Source of the DNA: Candidatus Sumerlaeota bacterium
GTDB lineage: Bacteria > Sumerlaeota > Sumerlaeia > MWCT01 > JAUWMI01
Length of the DNA: 64,000 nt
NCBI GenBank assembly: GCA_030613245.1
Contig: JAUWMI010000001.1
Location: 186,001-250,000, forward strand
Direction of reading: 5' to 3'
In this document: in pieces, positions 26,865 to 36,932 of the stretch
Numbering within the stretch: the first letter of the stretch is position 1
How the letters are laid out: each line of letters begins with the position of its first letter
Notes under the pieces: model-generated
The model's database searches: none
What the model saw: the letters and a program-made list of their open reading frames with translations, nothing else
Told to the model about the DNA's origin: nothing
Translations under genes and position numbers: made by a program

Positions 26865-27590
26865 TCAGCGCAACTGGACCAGACGTCGCAATGATTCGAC
26901 TTCTTGTGACCTGAGCTCGCGGTGCTGGCCCGCAGGCAAGCGGCCAAGCAGAACCGACCCGATGCGGATGCGTTTCAGCTTACACACTGGCAAATCTACA
27001 GCGGCAAACATACGCCGAATCTGCCTCTTTCTTCCTTCACGGATGATAACTGCCAGCATCGTGGTTTGGCGCTGACTTCTCAAGATTCGAACGACTGCCG
27101 GTGCGGCTGGTCCGTCTTCCAGCTGCACTCCACGGCGCAGCCGCTGGAGCGCCCTGGTGTCTGGCGTGCCCTTTACCGTCACATGATACTCTTTTTCGAT
27201 TGCAAACCTGGGATGCATCAGGCGATACGCCAGCTCGCCATCGTTTGTGAGAAAGAGCAGGCCCTCGCTGTTCATATCCAGTCGGCCAACGGGAAAGAGG
27301 CGTTCGGAAATTGCACGAATCAAATGTTTAACTGTTGGCCGCCCGTGTGTATCACGCAGGCTAACAATGTAGCCTTTCGGTTTGTTAAGGGCAAGATACA
27401 GATGCCGCGGTTGAGGAGTGATCACTCGTTCGCGCACTGCAACGGTGTCACTATCTGGCTCGATGAGTGTGCCAACCGCTGTGACAATTTGGCCGTTGAC
27501 TGTGACCTCTCCCTTGCGAATCAGTATTTCGCTCGCGCGACGTGATGCAATTCCACAGGCCGCCATAAACTTATGCAGCCGTTGCCTCAC
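26865..27590 (-). CDS. rluB: 23S rRNA pseudouridine synthase, RluB/RsuA family
   Basis: Modifies a uridine in rRNA (2605 in E. coli 23S for RluB). S4 RNA-binding domain at residues 1-60 (RLHKFMAACGIASRRASEILIRKGEVTVNG), then the synthase domain with LYLALNKPKGYIVS, the catalytic Asp in GRLDMNSEGLLFLTNDGELAYRLMHP, and VIIREGRKRQIRRMF. It starts with GTG whose GTGA overlaps the scpB stop, so translation is coupled. The scpA-scpB-rluB order is common across bacteria, which supports the RluB assignment over RsuA. Confidence 0.94.
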   Translation of the reverse strand: MRQRLHKFMAACGIASRRASEILIRKGEVTVNGQIVTAVGTLIEPDSDTVAVRERVITPQPRHLYLALNKPKGYIVSLRDTHGRPTVKHLIRAISERLFPVGRLDMNSEGLLFLTNDGELAYRLMHPRFAIEKEYHVTVKGTPDTRALQRLRRGVQLEDGPAAPAVVRILRSQRQTTMLAVIIREGRKRQIRRMFAAVDLPVCKLKRIRIGSVLLGRLPAGQHRELRSQEVESLRRLVQLR

Positions 27591-28294
27591 TTTATCTTAA
27601 ACATCTCCTTGAGTTCCTGGATGGACGGCAGGTCAGACAGGCACTTCAGCCCGAAGGTCTTCAGGAAGAGATTTGTGGTGCCATAGAGCATGGGGTAGCC
27701 CACTACGTCTTTCTTGCCCACCACTTCAACCAGGCCAAGTTCGACCAGATTGCGGATGATGCCGCTCGAGTCAACGCCGCGGATCACTTCGATCTCCGCA
27801 CGAATGATCGGCTGCTTGTATGCAATGATGGCAAGCGTTTCCATTGCTGCTGGCGTCAGAGGGTTTCGCGTACGGTGATGATGAAGCCGCAAGATCCATG
27901 GCGCGAACACTGGCCGCGTGGCTAACTGGTAGCCTCCCGCCACTTCGACAATCTGCAGCCCGCTCTGGCGCGCCTCGTATTCGCGCTGGAGTTCCTGTAC
28001 CAGTCCGCGCAGTGTCTTACTGTCCATGTTGTTCAACAGCTTGCTCAACTTGGGGAAAGGCAGAGCGTCGTTCGTGGTGAAAAGGGCGCATTCCAGAATC
28101 GCCTTGGCCTCTGCCGGCGTGCGTACAATTAGCTCCGCCTCGGTCTCCTTAGCCTCAGTGGAGATATTGGTTTCATCCGCGATTTCTTCCTCGGGCTGTT
28201 CGCCAGCGGCCTCGCTTCCTTCCACTTTGAGATCAGCCTCTGCCTGGAGCTGTTTCTCCGCCGGATCTCCGTTGTGCTTCTTTTCATCGGACAT
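27587..28294 (-). CDS. scpB: Segregation and condensation protein B
   Basis: Winged-helix partner of the SMC-ScpA condensin. 235 residues: an acidic N-terminal extension of about 60 residues rich in Glu/Ala (absent in short ScpB proteins), then AILECALFTTNDALPFPKLSKLL, RLHHHRTRNPLTPAAMETLAIIAYKQPIIRAEIEVIRGVDSSGIIRNLVELGLVEVVGKKDVVGYPMLYGTT, which is diagnostic. Overlaps scpA by 11 bases and rluB by 4. Confidence 0.95.
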   Translation of the reverse strand: MSDEKKHNGDPAEKQLQAEADLKVEGSEAAGEQPEEEIADETNISTEAKETEAELIVRTPAEAKAILECALFTTNDALPFPKLSKLLNNMDSKTLRGLVQELQREYEARQSGLQIVEVAGGYQLATRPVFAPWILRLHHHRTRNPLTPAAMETLAIIAYKQPIIRAEIEVIRGVDSSGIIRNLVELGLVEVVGKKDVVGYPMLYGTTNLFLKTFGLKCLSDLPSIQELKEMFKIK

Positions 28295-29024
28295 AGTCGA
28301 GTTGTTTCTCCCACGAGTAGAGCAGGATGTCCTTAAATGGTCCGGATTGTTTCACGCGAATCTGTCTGCGCTTACACAATTCCAGCACAGCCAGGAACGT
28401 CACGATAGTTTCGTTACGCGTGAGGCATTTCTTGAAAACGTCCAGCAAATTCAACATGTCGGCCTTTTCCACCAGGGATGAGAGATACTGCATCTTGTTC
28501 TCGACGGTGAAGTGTTCTTCGAGCACCTGATGATAGTCGTGTGCTTCAGTGTAGCGGAGCACGTGCGAGAATGCATCAAAGAGCAGATGAAGGTCTTCAC
28601 GCAGCGGCTCTTCGCGTTCGGGCTCAGGTAGAATCGGCTCGATATTGTGGCGATAGAAAATCTGCGCCTGGTTTTCCTCACGCTGGCGCAGCGAGCGGGC
28701 CATCTCTTTGAATTTGCGATATTCGACGAGCTGGCGAATTAGCTCCTTGGCACTGAGAATCTCATTGATCTCTTCTTCGTCCTCCATGAGATCACCTGAG
28801 GGAAGCAGATGGCGCGACTTAATATTTATCAGCGTAGCGGCCATGACCAGGAATTCGCCAGCCACCTCGAGATCGAGTGCCTGCATGATGTGAATGTATT
28901 CCATGTACTGGTGCGTAATCTTGGCAATTGGGATATCATAGATATCCATTTCATTCACTTTAATCAGGTGGAGCAGCAGGTCGAACGGCCCTTGAAAGAC
29001 CTTCAGCTTGATGCGGAAGCTCAT
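28284..29024 (-). CDS. scpA: Segregation and condensation protein A
   Basis: Kleisin subunit that bridges the SMC dimer in chromosome condensation. 246 residues with FQGPFDLLLHLIKVNEMDIYDIPIAKITHQYMEYI at the N-terminus, the acidic middle LVMAATLINIKSRHLLP, and a C-terminal winged helix (VTFLAVLELCKRRQIRVKQSGPFKDILLY). Its ATGA overlaps the trpS stop. No smc gene in the window. Confidence 0.96.
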   Translation of the reverse strand: MSFRIKLKVFQGPFDLLLHLIKVNEMDIYDIPIAKITHQYMEYIHIMQALDLEVAGEFLVMAATLINIKSRHLLPSGDLMEDEEEINEILSAKELIRQLVEYRKFKEMARSLRQREENQAQIFYRHNIEPILPEPEREEPLREDLHLLFDAFSHVLRYTEAHDYHQVLEEHFTVENKMQYLSSLVEKADMLNLLDVFKKCLTRNETIVTFLAVLELCKRRQIRVKQSGPFKDILLYSWEKQLDYVR

Positions 29025-30088
29025 GAGCGGTTCCTTTGTTTCGGATTCACGCCAGCCGACTTCTTGGCTGCTGGCCCCAGAGATTCAATCAGAGTATCAA
29101 TGTTGTTGAGCAAGTGCAGTGCAGCCCGCACGTCGCGCATTGTCTCCTCTGCGACTTCCCGTGCGTGCGCATTCCCCTTCTCAATCACCTCTCTGACATA
29201 TTCAGGATTGACTTGCAGCTCTTGGCGCTTGCGCCGGAAGGGATCAAGCAGGTGGTTGATGGCACTCGCCAGATTCTGTTTGCAATCCGTGCAGCCGATT
29301 TCGGCATTGCGACATTGACGCTCGATTGTTGGCACCTGATCGGCATTAAACACCCGGTGGTATGAGAAGACGCTGCATACCTCGGGGTGGCCTTTGTCAG
29401 TGCGCCGGACACGTGCGGGATCTGTCACCATCTTGTTGACCTTTTTCCGCACTGTCTCGGCATCGTCACTCAGGTAAATGCAGTTGTTATAGCTTTTGCT
29501 CATTTTGCGGCCATCGGTGCCCGGGAGCTTTGGAACGCGGCTGAGCAGGGTCTGAGGTTCAGGGAAAAGCTTGCCATAGATGTGATTAATTCGCCTGACG
29601 ACCTCACGTGTAAACTCCAGATGCGGCACCTGGTCTTCGCCAACCGGCACAGCGTCTGCGCGATAGATCACAATGTCCGCTGCTTGCAGCACGGGATAGC
29701 CGAGAAAACCGTAGGTCGAAAGATCTCGGTTCGCAATCTCCATAATCTGCTCTTTGTAAGTCGGGCAGCGCTCGAGCCAGGGGAGGGGAGTGAACATACC
29801 CAGCATAAGCGCAAGCTCGGCGTGCTGTTTGACCTGCGACTGGATGAAGATGGTGCTCCGCTCTGGGTCGAGACCCACGGATAGCCAGTCGAGAAGCATT
29901 TCGCGAATGTTTCCCTCGATTTCACTGGTATCTATGTATTCTGAAGTCAGGGCGTGCCAATCGGCGATCATGAAGAAACACTCGTATTCGTCCTGCAAAT
30001 TTACCCAGTTTTGCAGTGCCCCGACATAGTTGCCCAGATGCAGCAATCCGCTGGGGCGATTCCCACTCAAAATGCGCTTTCTTGCCAT
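29021..30088 (-). CDS. trpS: Tryptophanyl-tRNA synthetase
   Basis: Class I aminoacyl-tRNA synthetase charging tRNA-Trp. HIGH-type motif PSGLLHLGNYVGAL at residues 12-25, and GRKMSKSYNN carries the KMSKS loop. FIQSQVKQHAELALMLG and GEDQVPHLEFTREVVRRIN are typical. It contains C-x-x-C (IGCTDCKQNL), seen in some TrpRS. 355 residues, full length. AGGAG precedes the ATG. It forms the head of the scp operon, 11 bases after the M50 protease gene. Confidence 0.97.
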   Translation of the reverse strand: MARKRILSGNRPSGLLHLGNYVGALQNWVNLQDEYECFFMIADWHALTSEYIDTSEIEGNIREMLLDWLSVGLDPERSTIFIQSQVKQHAELALMLGMFTPLPWLERCPTYKEQIMEIANRDLSTYGFLGYPVLQAADIVIYRADAVPVGEDQVPHLEFTREVVRRINHIYGKLFPEPQTLLSRVPKLPGTDGRKMSKSYNNCIYLSDDAETVRKKVNKMVTDPARVRRTDKGHPEVCSVFSYHRVFNADQVPTIERQCRNAEIGCTDCKQNLASAINHLLDPFRRKRQELQVNPEYVREVIEKGNAHAREVAEETMRDVRAALHLLNNIDTLIESLGPAAKKSAGVNPKQRNRS

Positions 30089-30099
30089 TCCTAGTACTC

Positions 30100-30753
30100 C
30101 TACCCGAATACGATGAGCCTTATTATGAACAGGTAGATGTTCCCAACAATGCCGCCAAAGAAGAGATCTCCAAATGGTGTCATAAAAAGCAATACTATCA
30201 GAATAAGAAATCCATACTGTTCTAAAAAAGCAAAGGATTGCAAGGCACTCGAACTGCGTTTTGCCACATAATGAAATAAAACGTGCGAGCCATCGAGCGG
30301 AGGAATGGGAATCAAATTAAAACAACCGAGCAGAATGTTTATAAATATGAAATTCACCAGAATTTGCAGGAGCACAGTTGGCGTCGCGAGATTTACAAGC
30401 AGCAGGAATTTCAACACAATACCTGCGGCTATGACCAAAGCAAAATTGGCTCCGGGCCCGGCTAGACTGACCACGACATCCCATTCAGGCTTGCGATATT
30501 TCAGCGGGTTTACGGGCACTGGCTTTGCCCATCCAATGAGAAACGGAGCCTTCATTATAAGCAACACTAAAGGTACAATCACCGTACCGACTGGATCAAT
30601 ATGAACCAGGGGATTAAGGCTGAGGCGACCCTGATACGTAGCGGTCATATCACCCCCTAGTTTTGCAAAAAGGGCGTGTGCATATTCATGGCAAACAACT
30701 GCAAATAGTAATCCAGGGAGCATCAGCAGCGGATCGATCTGAAGAAAACCCAC
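30100..30753 (-). CDS. Site-2 protease-like membrane metalloprotease (M50)
   Basis: 217 residues with five or six membrane helices. Zinc site His22-Glu-x-x-His26 in VVCHEYAHAL in the first helix, and the third ligand Asp in FNLIPIPPLDGSHVLFH. Belongs to the short M50 subgroup (YwhC/FwdE-like site-2 proteases without PDZ domain) that often precedes trpS and scpA. GTG start behind GAGGAG. Substrate unknown. Confidence 0.93.
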   Translation of the reverse strand: MGFLQIDPLLMLPGLLFAVVCHEYAHALFAKLGGDMTATYQGRLSLNPLVHIDPVGTVIVPLVLLIMKAPFLIGWAKPVPVNPLKYRKPEWDVVVSLAGPGANFALVIAAGIVLKFLLLVNLATPTVLLQILVNFIFINILLGCFNLIPIPPLDGSHVLFHYVAKRSSSALQSFAFLEQYGFLILIVLLFMTPFGDLFFGGIVGNIYLFIIRLIVFG

Positions 30754-30993
30754 GGTCTCCTCACACTCGACTTAGTTTAGAGAATTCCTACTCACTCCGT
30801 GTCGGTCGAAATTAGGGTTCTTCTAACAACCGCCCTATGGTATGTCAATGGTTTTCAATGATTCTTCGCTTGCGCGGGAGGTCTGGCCTCGCATTCCATA
30901 CTATGATAGTCAGGCCCGGGGATTGCGTGAAATCTGTCCAAAACAACACGGCATTTTTCCGGGGCCAATGTGTATATTTATGATACGGAGGGT

Positions 30994-31974
30994 TTATTTT
31001 ATTTCTGCGGAGTGTTTGAAGTAGATCGAGAAGCATTTGCGCCAGGCTGGTGGAAGGTGGTGGTAGTGGAATCCAAACCAGAGACCAAGCCACTGGGCGA
31101 GACGCGCCCACGGCGACCGCAAAATCCAGCGAAGACTTGCTCGCATTTTGTTTCGCTGTATCCAGATAAACTTCCAGTCCAGGAGCATGGACGCCAGCCA
31201 CAGATACGTAAAGGATCGGTCTTTTTTTAATCGCAGTATGCGGCTGAAGAACGTTCCGTTGTCAAAGTAGATGCGGAAGGTGTCAGCAAACGAGGCGTAG
31301 AACTCGTGCGAGTGTATCACGACAGCCGCGCGATTGACGCATAGTTTTTTCTCATTCTCCAGAATCTTCTTTCCCCACTCGCGGTCTTCACCGAATGGAA
31401 TTTCAGCAAATGGAAACTTGTCGAAGACTCGCCTGGGGATAGCACATCCTACGGTATGGAACGAGATCAAGTCGAGTTTGCCTCGCAATAGAAGATTGTC
31501 GAAGGATTGGCCGGGCGAAAGCGATTTGATAATCCATGGCGATGGAGGTTGCTTTTGCGGAAATCCAAGCATATCGCGCTGGATCAGCGGGTTGCACCCT
31601 AGTCGAGGAATTAGGTAGCTACAGACGCCGGCGATGTCGGGGTCGCGGTGCAATGGCTCGCACAGCACATCCAGCCAGTCTGTATCACGTGGGATAGCAT
31701 CTTGGTTCAGAAAGACGAAGATCGCGCCGTTGGCCACTTGGGCCCCGAGGTTTCGCGTGCGGCCATGTTGAAATTCCTCCGGCGCGATATGAACCAGCCG
31801 CACCGCAAATTTCTTGAGAATATCAAGCGTACCGTCCGTTGATCCTGAATCCAGTACGATTACTTCCTTCTCCATGGAGCACTTCTGCTTGCGCAGAGCA
31901 GTGAGCGTTTCCTCAATCCAGGGAGCCGCATTTTTTACGGGAATAATTACTGAAATAAGGTTTGATTTATTCAT
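30994..31974 (-). CDS. Family 2 glycosyltransferase, rhamnosyltransferase-like
   Basis: 326 residues. GT-A fold pattern: ISVIIPVKNAAPWIEETLTALRKQKC, VIVLDSGSTDGTLDILKKF, TRNLGAQVANGAIFVFLNQDAIPRDTDWL (Q-D-A in place of the DxD metal motif, as in rhamnosyltransferases of this group), and FPFAEIPFGEDREWGKKIL with a probable catalytic acid. The C-terminus is basic and aromatic and probably associates with the membrane. It precedes a flippase gene, so it should build an envelope polysaccharide or repeat unit. Confidence 0.9.
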   Translation of the reverse strand: MNKSNLISVIIPVKNAAPWIEETLTALRKQKCSMEKEVIVLDSGSTDGTLDILKKFAVRLVHIAPEEFQHGRTRNLGAQVANGAIFVFLNQDAIPRDTDWLDVLCEPLHRDPDIAGVCSYLIPRLGCNPLIQRDMLGFPQKQPPSPWIIKSLSPGQSFDNLLLRGKLDLISFHTVGCAIPRRVFDKFPFAEIPFGEDREWGKKILENEKKLCVNRAAVVIHSHEFYASFADTFRIYFDNGTFFSRILRLKKDRSFTYLWLASMLLDWKFIWIQRNKMRASLRWILRSPWARLAQWLGLWFGFHYHHLPPAWRKCFSIYFKHSAEIK

Positions 31975-32042
31975 GACCGCGCTGCTTTGCTAGGGTGCAA
32001 CTTCTCAGGCAACTTGCTCGCGAAAATATGTGGAGATTCCCG

Positions 32043-33482
32043 TTATTTGGACACACTGTTACGCAATTGAAATCGTTGCAGCAGCTTTTTCCAGTCCTCT
32101 CGAATCCCTCCGGTGAGATAAATAAGCGTCACATACACGCCAGCGGATATGAGTACCTGGACAAGAAAAGGTGCGGCTCTCAATCCATACGCCACAGCAC
32201 CCATGAGTGCAACAATGAGTGTTGGTTTGAAACATATTTTCAACAGGGGCAGTCCGGTGAAATGCCGCGAGATATAGATGTAAAGCGCTACCAGGAGCAG
32301 AAACTCTATGCTAACGGTGGCAATGCAGGCGCCCACAAAGCTAAAGCGTTTGATCAAGACCGCACTTACTACAATAAACACCAGGCATGCAGCCAGCTCA
32401 ATCATGACACGCTGCCGCTGCCGGTTGATTGAGGTGAGAACGATGCTGACCCCGTAGTAGAGGAGCTTGATGCTCACGTAGGGCGCAAGCAGGCAGAGGG
32501 CCAGAATCGAAGGCTCATACTCGGGCGTGTGCAAGATGTGGATGATTTTGTCTGCAGTAATGATGATGCCTACAACCACGGGTATGCTGACGATATAGGC
32601 GTACTGAAAAATTTTCCGGTAGATATTTTTTGCTTCGTCAATCGCCTCAATATAGACCCGCGACAACGTAGGAAATACCGCCTGCGAGATCATTACGCCA
32701 AAGGTGGCAAAGCCGAGAATCTTGTCGTATGCCGCGCCAAAGAGACCGACTGCCTTGTCGTCCTGGATCATGGAAAGTAGCACGATATTGATGCGGCTAT
32801 AGATTGTTCCCACAAAGATTCCCAGTGCAAAAGGAAGCGCATGTCGAAGAGTCTGAAATGCAAATCCTCTGTCGAAATGAAGCGACAACTTGACTATGGA
32901 CCTGTTGATCATCCACGTATAGTAGATCAGCTTGAGCACAACGCCTGCGAGAAGCACGAGCAATAGCGGTATGATGGAGAATCCCCGAAGCAAAACCATG
33001 GTGCCGAACACAAAGGTCACGATGCGCTCCATTATGTCGCCAATCGCCGGGTGATTCATATCTTCCCATGCAAAAAAGATGGAGCGCATAATGAGGGCAA
33101 CTGACATGACGATTAGAATGCACAGCGTTATGGCGAGCACAGCATTCGCCTGTGAGCTCTTTCCGAGCAGCGGCAGGGTTATTCCTACAACGACCACAGT
33201 GATGAGGATGAGCACGCCTTTGATGATCAAACAGTTTTCTAAATATTTTTTAACGAGCGTGCGATTGCGTGCCACCTCGCGCACTAGCAGGTCGCTCACG
33301 CCAAAATCGGTGAGTCCCGAGAAAAGCGAGATATAGGCAAATCCAAAAGTGAACAGTCCATAGAGGTCCGCACCCAGCCGGTTAGCTACAATGGCGAGAA
33401 AGAAGATCGTAATGATTTTGGTGATGAGGTTTGCGACACCTAGCGTAAGAGAGTTCTTAAATACTGTATAAATAGAGCTCAT
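32043..33482 (-). CDS. Polysaccharide flippase (Wzx/MATE-like, RfbX family)
   Basis: 479 residues with about fourteen transmembrane segments, starting SIYTVFKNSLTLGVANLITKIITIFFLAIVANRLGADLYGLFTFGFAYISLFSGLTDFGVSDLLVREVARN, the classical Wzx/oligosaccharide flippase opening. Should move lipid-linked glycans across the inner membrane. It lies 68 bases upstream of the rhamnosyltransferase-like gene and is probably in the same transcript. Confidence 0.93.
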   Translation of the reverse strand: MSSIYTVFKNSLTLGVANLITKIITIFFLAIVANRLGADLYGLFTFGFAYISLFSGLTDFGVSDLLVREVARNRTLVKKYLENCLIIKGVLILITVVVVGITLPLLGKSSQANAVLAITLCILIVMSVALIMRSIFFAWEDMNHPAIGDIMERIVTFVFGTMVLLRGFSIIPLLLVLLAGVVLKLIYYTWMINRSIVKLSLHFDRGFAFQTLRHALPFALGIFVGTIYSRINIVLLSMIQDDKAVGLFGAAYDKILGFATFGVMISQAVFPTLSRVYIEAIDEAKNIYRKIFQYAYIVSIPVVVGIIITADKIIHILHTPEYEPSILALCLLAPYVSIKLLYYGVSIVLTSINRQRQRVMIELAACLVFIVVSAVLIKRFSFVGACIATVSIEFLLLVALYIYISRHFTGLPLLKICFKPTLIVALMGAVAYGLRAAPFLVQVLISAGVYVTLIYLTGGIREDWKKLLQRFQLRNSVSK

Positions 33483-33596
33483 CCACTCAGGCCTCGAACT
33501 AGAGTGCGTTCACCTGCGAAGCAACGTGGCTGCCGGAAGCCTTTGACAGCCGAAGCGGGCAAGGGCATGGATCTCTGATTGCGCCACCTTACTGCC

Positions 33597-33917
33597 CTAT
33601 ACGTGATTCTGCTTGGAGGGGTCATCATGGCTCAAGTCATCCGGCGGTTTATTTGTCTGCGAACTGGGTGGGCGAGGGCCTGGCTGATTTTTTATCGCCC
33701 TCTTCAGTTTACGAATTTCGTTAAGAAGCAGAAGGACAATAATAAAAAAGAGAATATTGGTGCAGAAGAGCAGAAAGCTCTCTCGCAAAATTGATGGATG
33801 AAGAAGACCTGTATAAAAGAAGATTTGGTCCATGCTACTGAAACCACGCTGCAAGAGTGTGGAAAAATTTTCGCTGAGCTCAGAGACGGCACCAGCAAAG
33901 TTATTATGGAAAAGCAC
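33597..33917 (-). CDS. Small single-pass membrane protein, unknown
   Basis: 106 residues with one clear membrane helix (ESFLLFCTNILFFIIVLLLLNEIRKLKRAIK) followed by a Pro/Ser/Asp-rich tail; it looks protein-like throughout. The only start upstream of a stop is GTG at 33917, without a clear ribosome site; a later ATG is at 33833. The promoter proposed at 33903-33930 would begin transcription downstream of the GTG, which would favour the shorter form. Function unknown; it precedes the flippase by about 110 bases. Confidence 0.45.
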   Translation of the reverse strand: MLFHNNFAGAVSELSENFSTLLQRGFSSMDQIFFYTGLLHPSILRESFLLFCTNILFFIIVLLLLNEIRKLKRAIKNQPGPRPPSSQTNKPPDDLSHDDPSKQNHV

Positions 33918-33930
33918 GAATGATTGTCAA
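33903..33930 (-). promoter_or_regulatory. Possible sigma-70 promoter
   Basis: On the minus strand: a perfect -35 TTGACA (33925-33930), a 16-base spacer, and CATAAT (5 of 6 matches to TATAAT, 33903-33908). It could drive the small membrane protein and the flippase/GT2 pair. Confidence 0.4.
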
Positions 33931-33978
33931 TTTAAAGAATGGCTCTTTATCAAATGAGTGAGTATTTCAGGGGAGAGA

Positions 33979-34020
33979 TGATCCCCCTCACCTTGATCCT
34001 CTCCCCCCAGGGGAGAGGAA
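33979..34020. repeat. CT-rich intergenic repeat
   Basis: CCCCCTCACCTTGATCCTCTCC followed by CCCCAGGGGAGAGGA forms a partial hairpin. The same family is present at 50068-50310. It is a widespread bacterial intergenic repeat type. Confidence 0.6.
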
Positions 34021-34105
34021 ATGACCTTCAGCAAAACTTGGGGAAATTCGGGGGGAAATCGGCGACAGCAACCGAATTTAGGCAGTTTGAAGGAAATAAG
34101 AAATA

Positions 34106-34124
34106 GGGACAGCCTCTCTGTCCC
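34106..34124 (-). terminator. Possible mdh terminator
   Basis: GGGACAG-loop-CTGTCCC, 7-bp stem, about 40 bases after the mdh stop on the minus strand, followed by a U-rich but interrupted TATTTCTTATTT. Weak. Confidence 0.35.
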
Positions 34125-34164
34125 CATTTCCACATTTCAATACAATGGGTGCTGATGCACCGAC

Positions 34165-35115
<951 letters not shown>

Positions 35116-35227
35116 TTAAATTGTCGTACACCCTGGTTTGAATTTTACTTTGCGTAATGCGAGTTTCCTAGTTTTGTACAGAGCTGCGCCGAGAGGTACT
35201 CTCTTTGCGATGCTCCATAGTAGTCTT

Positions 35228-36487
35228 TCACGCCAGTGCCTTCATGTTTTCGATTATTTTGCTTGCGAATTCAGAGGTCTTGACCTTTGTCGCGCCCTCC
35301 ATCTGTCGCGCCAGATCGTACGTCACGAATTTTTGCTTAATGGTTTCGCTCAGGGCCCGAATAATGAGGTCAGCCGCTTCTTGCCATCCCAGGTATTCCA
35401 GCATCATCACACCGGAGAGTGTGAGCGATCCCGGGTTTACCTTGTCCTGATTTGCATATTTAGGTGCAGTGCCGTGAGTAGCTTCAAACAGCGCAATGTA
35501 GTCGCCAATGTTAGCGCCTGGTGCCAGGCCGAGTCCGCCTACCTGCGCAGCACATGCGTCGGAGATATAGTCGCCATTGAGATTGGGCGTAGCAATGATC
35601 GAGTATTCGTCCGGGCGCAGAAGTACTTGCTGGAACATGCTATCGGCAATGCGATCTTTGATGAGGATTTTGCCTTCGGGTAGTTTCCCATTGAATTTGC
35701 TGTAGACTTCCTCTTCTGTAATCGTAATATCACTAAATTCCTCTTTAGCAATCTGATAACCCCAGTCGCGGAATGCTCCTTCGGTAAACTTCATAATATT
35801 TCCTTTGTGCATGAGCGTGACCGAGGTGCACTTATGATCGCGCGCATATTGGATGGCTTTGCGAACCAAACGCTTCGTCCCTTCGATACTGATGGGTTTA
35901 ATGCCGATACCGGAATTCTCCCGAATTTTCGCTCCCATTTGCTCGATCAGAAACTTGCGAACTTTTTCAACTTCCGGGGTCCCCTGTCGGTACTCAATAC
36001 CAGCATAGACATCCTCAGTGTTTTCGCGGAAGACCACAACGTTGAGCTTTTCGGGATGTTTCACCGGACTTGGGACACCCTCGAAATAACGCACGGGCCG
36101 GACGCAGGCGTAAAGCTCAAGGATCTGGCGAAATGATACGTTAAGACTGCGAAATCCTCCGCCTATTGGAGTGGTGAGCGGGCCCTTGATGGCTACGATG
36201 TAGTGTTCGATGGCTTTCAGGGTATCCTTGGGAAGCCATTCGTCGTAGCGCTCTTTTGCTGCATCGCCTGCATAGATATCGAGCCAGCTGATAGCACGCT
36301 TTCCACTGTAGGCTATCTCTACGGCAGCGTCCCAGATTCGCTTGCTGGCTTTCGAGATGTCAGGACCAATGCCGTCGCCTTCAATGCGTGAAATGATTGG
36401 CTTGTCCGGAATAGCGAGTTTTCCGTCTTTGATTTCAATTTTGTCACCTGCAGGGGGTGTAAGCTTGTCAAACTTGATCATCGCCAT
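35228..36487 (-). CDS. icd: Isocitrate dehydrogenase, NADP type
   Basis: Converts isocitrate to 2-oxoglutarate in the TCA cycle. 419 residues, E. coli-type. [51 protein letters not shown] (Ser of RSLNV is the substrate-binding and regulatory phosphorylation site in E. coli), [14 protein letters not shown], and [39 protein letters not shown]. Two close ATG codons (36487, 36481) share a GGAGG; the second has the better spacing. 130 bases upstream of mdh, probably co-transcribed. Confidence 0.96.
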   Translation of the reverse strand: MAMIKFDKLTPPAGDKIEIKDGKLAIPDKPIISRIEGDGIGPDISKASKRIWDAAVEIAYSGKRAISWLDIYAGDAAKERYDEWLPKDTLKAIEHYIVAIKGPLTTPIGGGFRSLNVSFRQILELYACVRPVRYFEGVPSPVKHPEKLNVVVFRENTEDVYAGIEYRQGTPEVEKVRKFLIEQMGAKIRENSGIGIKPISIEGTKRLVRKAIQYARDHKCTSVTLMHKGNIMKFTEGAFRDWGYQIAKEEFSDITITEEEVYSKFNGKLPEGKILIKDRIADSMFQQVLLRPDEYSIIATPNLNGDYISDACAAQVGGLGLAPGANIGDYIALFEATHGTAPKYANQDKVNPGSLTLSGVMMLEYLGWQEAADLIIRALSETIKQKFVTYDLARQMEGATKVKTSEFASKIIENMKALA

Positions 36488-36932
36488 TTGCCTCCATTAT
36501 TGCATAATGTTATTGCTTTTAACTCTTTAGGGAAGAATAGAAACCTTGCAGCGTGAGAAAGCCCAATGACCATGCCATTCTTCAGTTTGATAAATTAATC
36601 ACAAAGATCATGCATGTCAATATATTAATACGACGGTGGGGAGAAATTTTTGCAAACGAATGGCTTGCTGTCAATGGAAGAGAGAGAGGGGATTTGCCCA
36701 AAAGTCCGAGCGAGAAAAGCGAAGTTCGAGTCTGGGACATCAGGTGCAAGTGGAGATCGCTCAGGATAGATGTTGACAAATTTGGCATATTTGGTTACAG
36801 AATACGATTCGCTTTTGCGTTAAATGGGCGGATTGATGAAAAGAATTCTCACTCCTGAGCAGACCGGGCAGGCTGAAAAGCTGTATTACGTGTTGTTGCT
36901 CAGGAGATAATTGTGGTAAGAGAGCGTATCAT
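36488..36932. other. Gene-free stretch between divergent icd and CARF gene
   Basis: 445 bases, A+T-rich in its left part. TTGACA at about 36773 is followed at 17 bases only by TACAGA, a weak -10. I see no gene; a 101-codon open frame here lacks a ribosome site and protein-like composition. Confidence 0.5.

Noticed and set aside
36553-36858. 101-codon frame upstream of the CARF gene, possible partner
   Set aside because: No ribosome site, biased composition, and no similarity to toxin, cyclase or ring-nuclease motifs.
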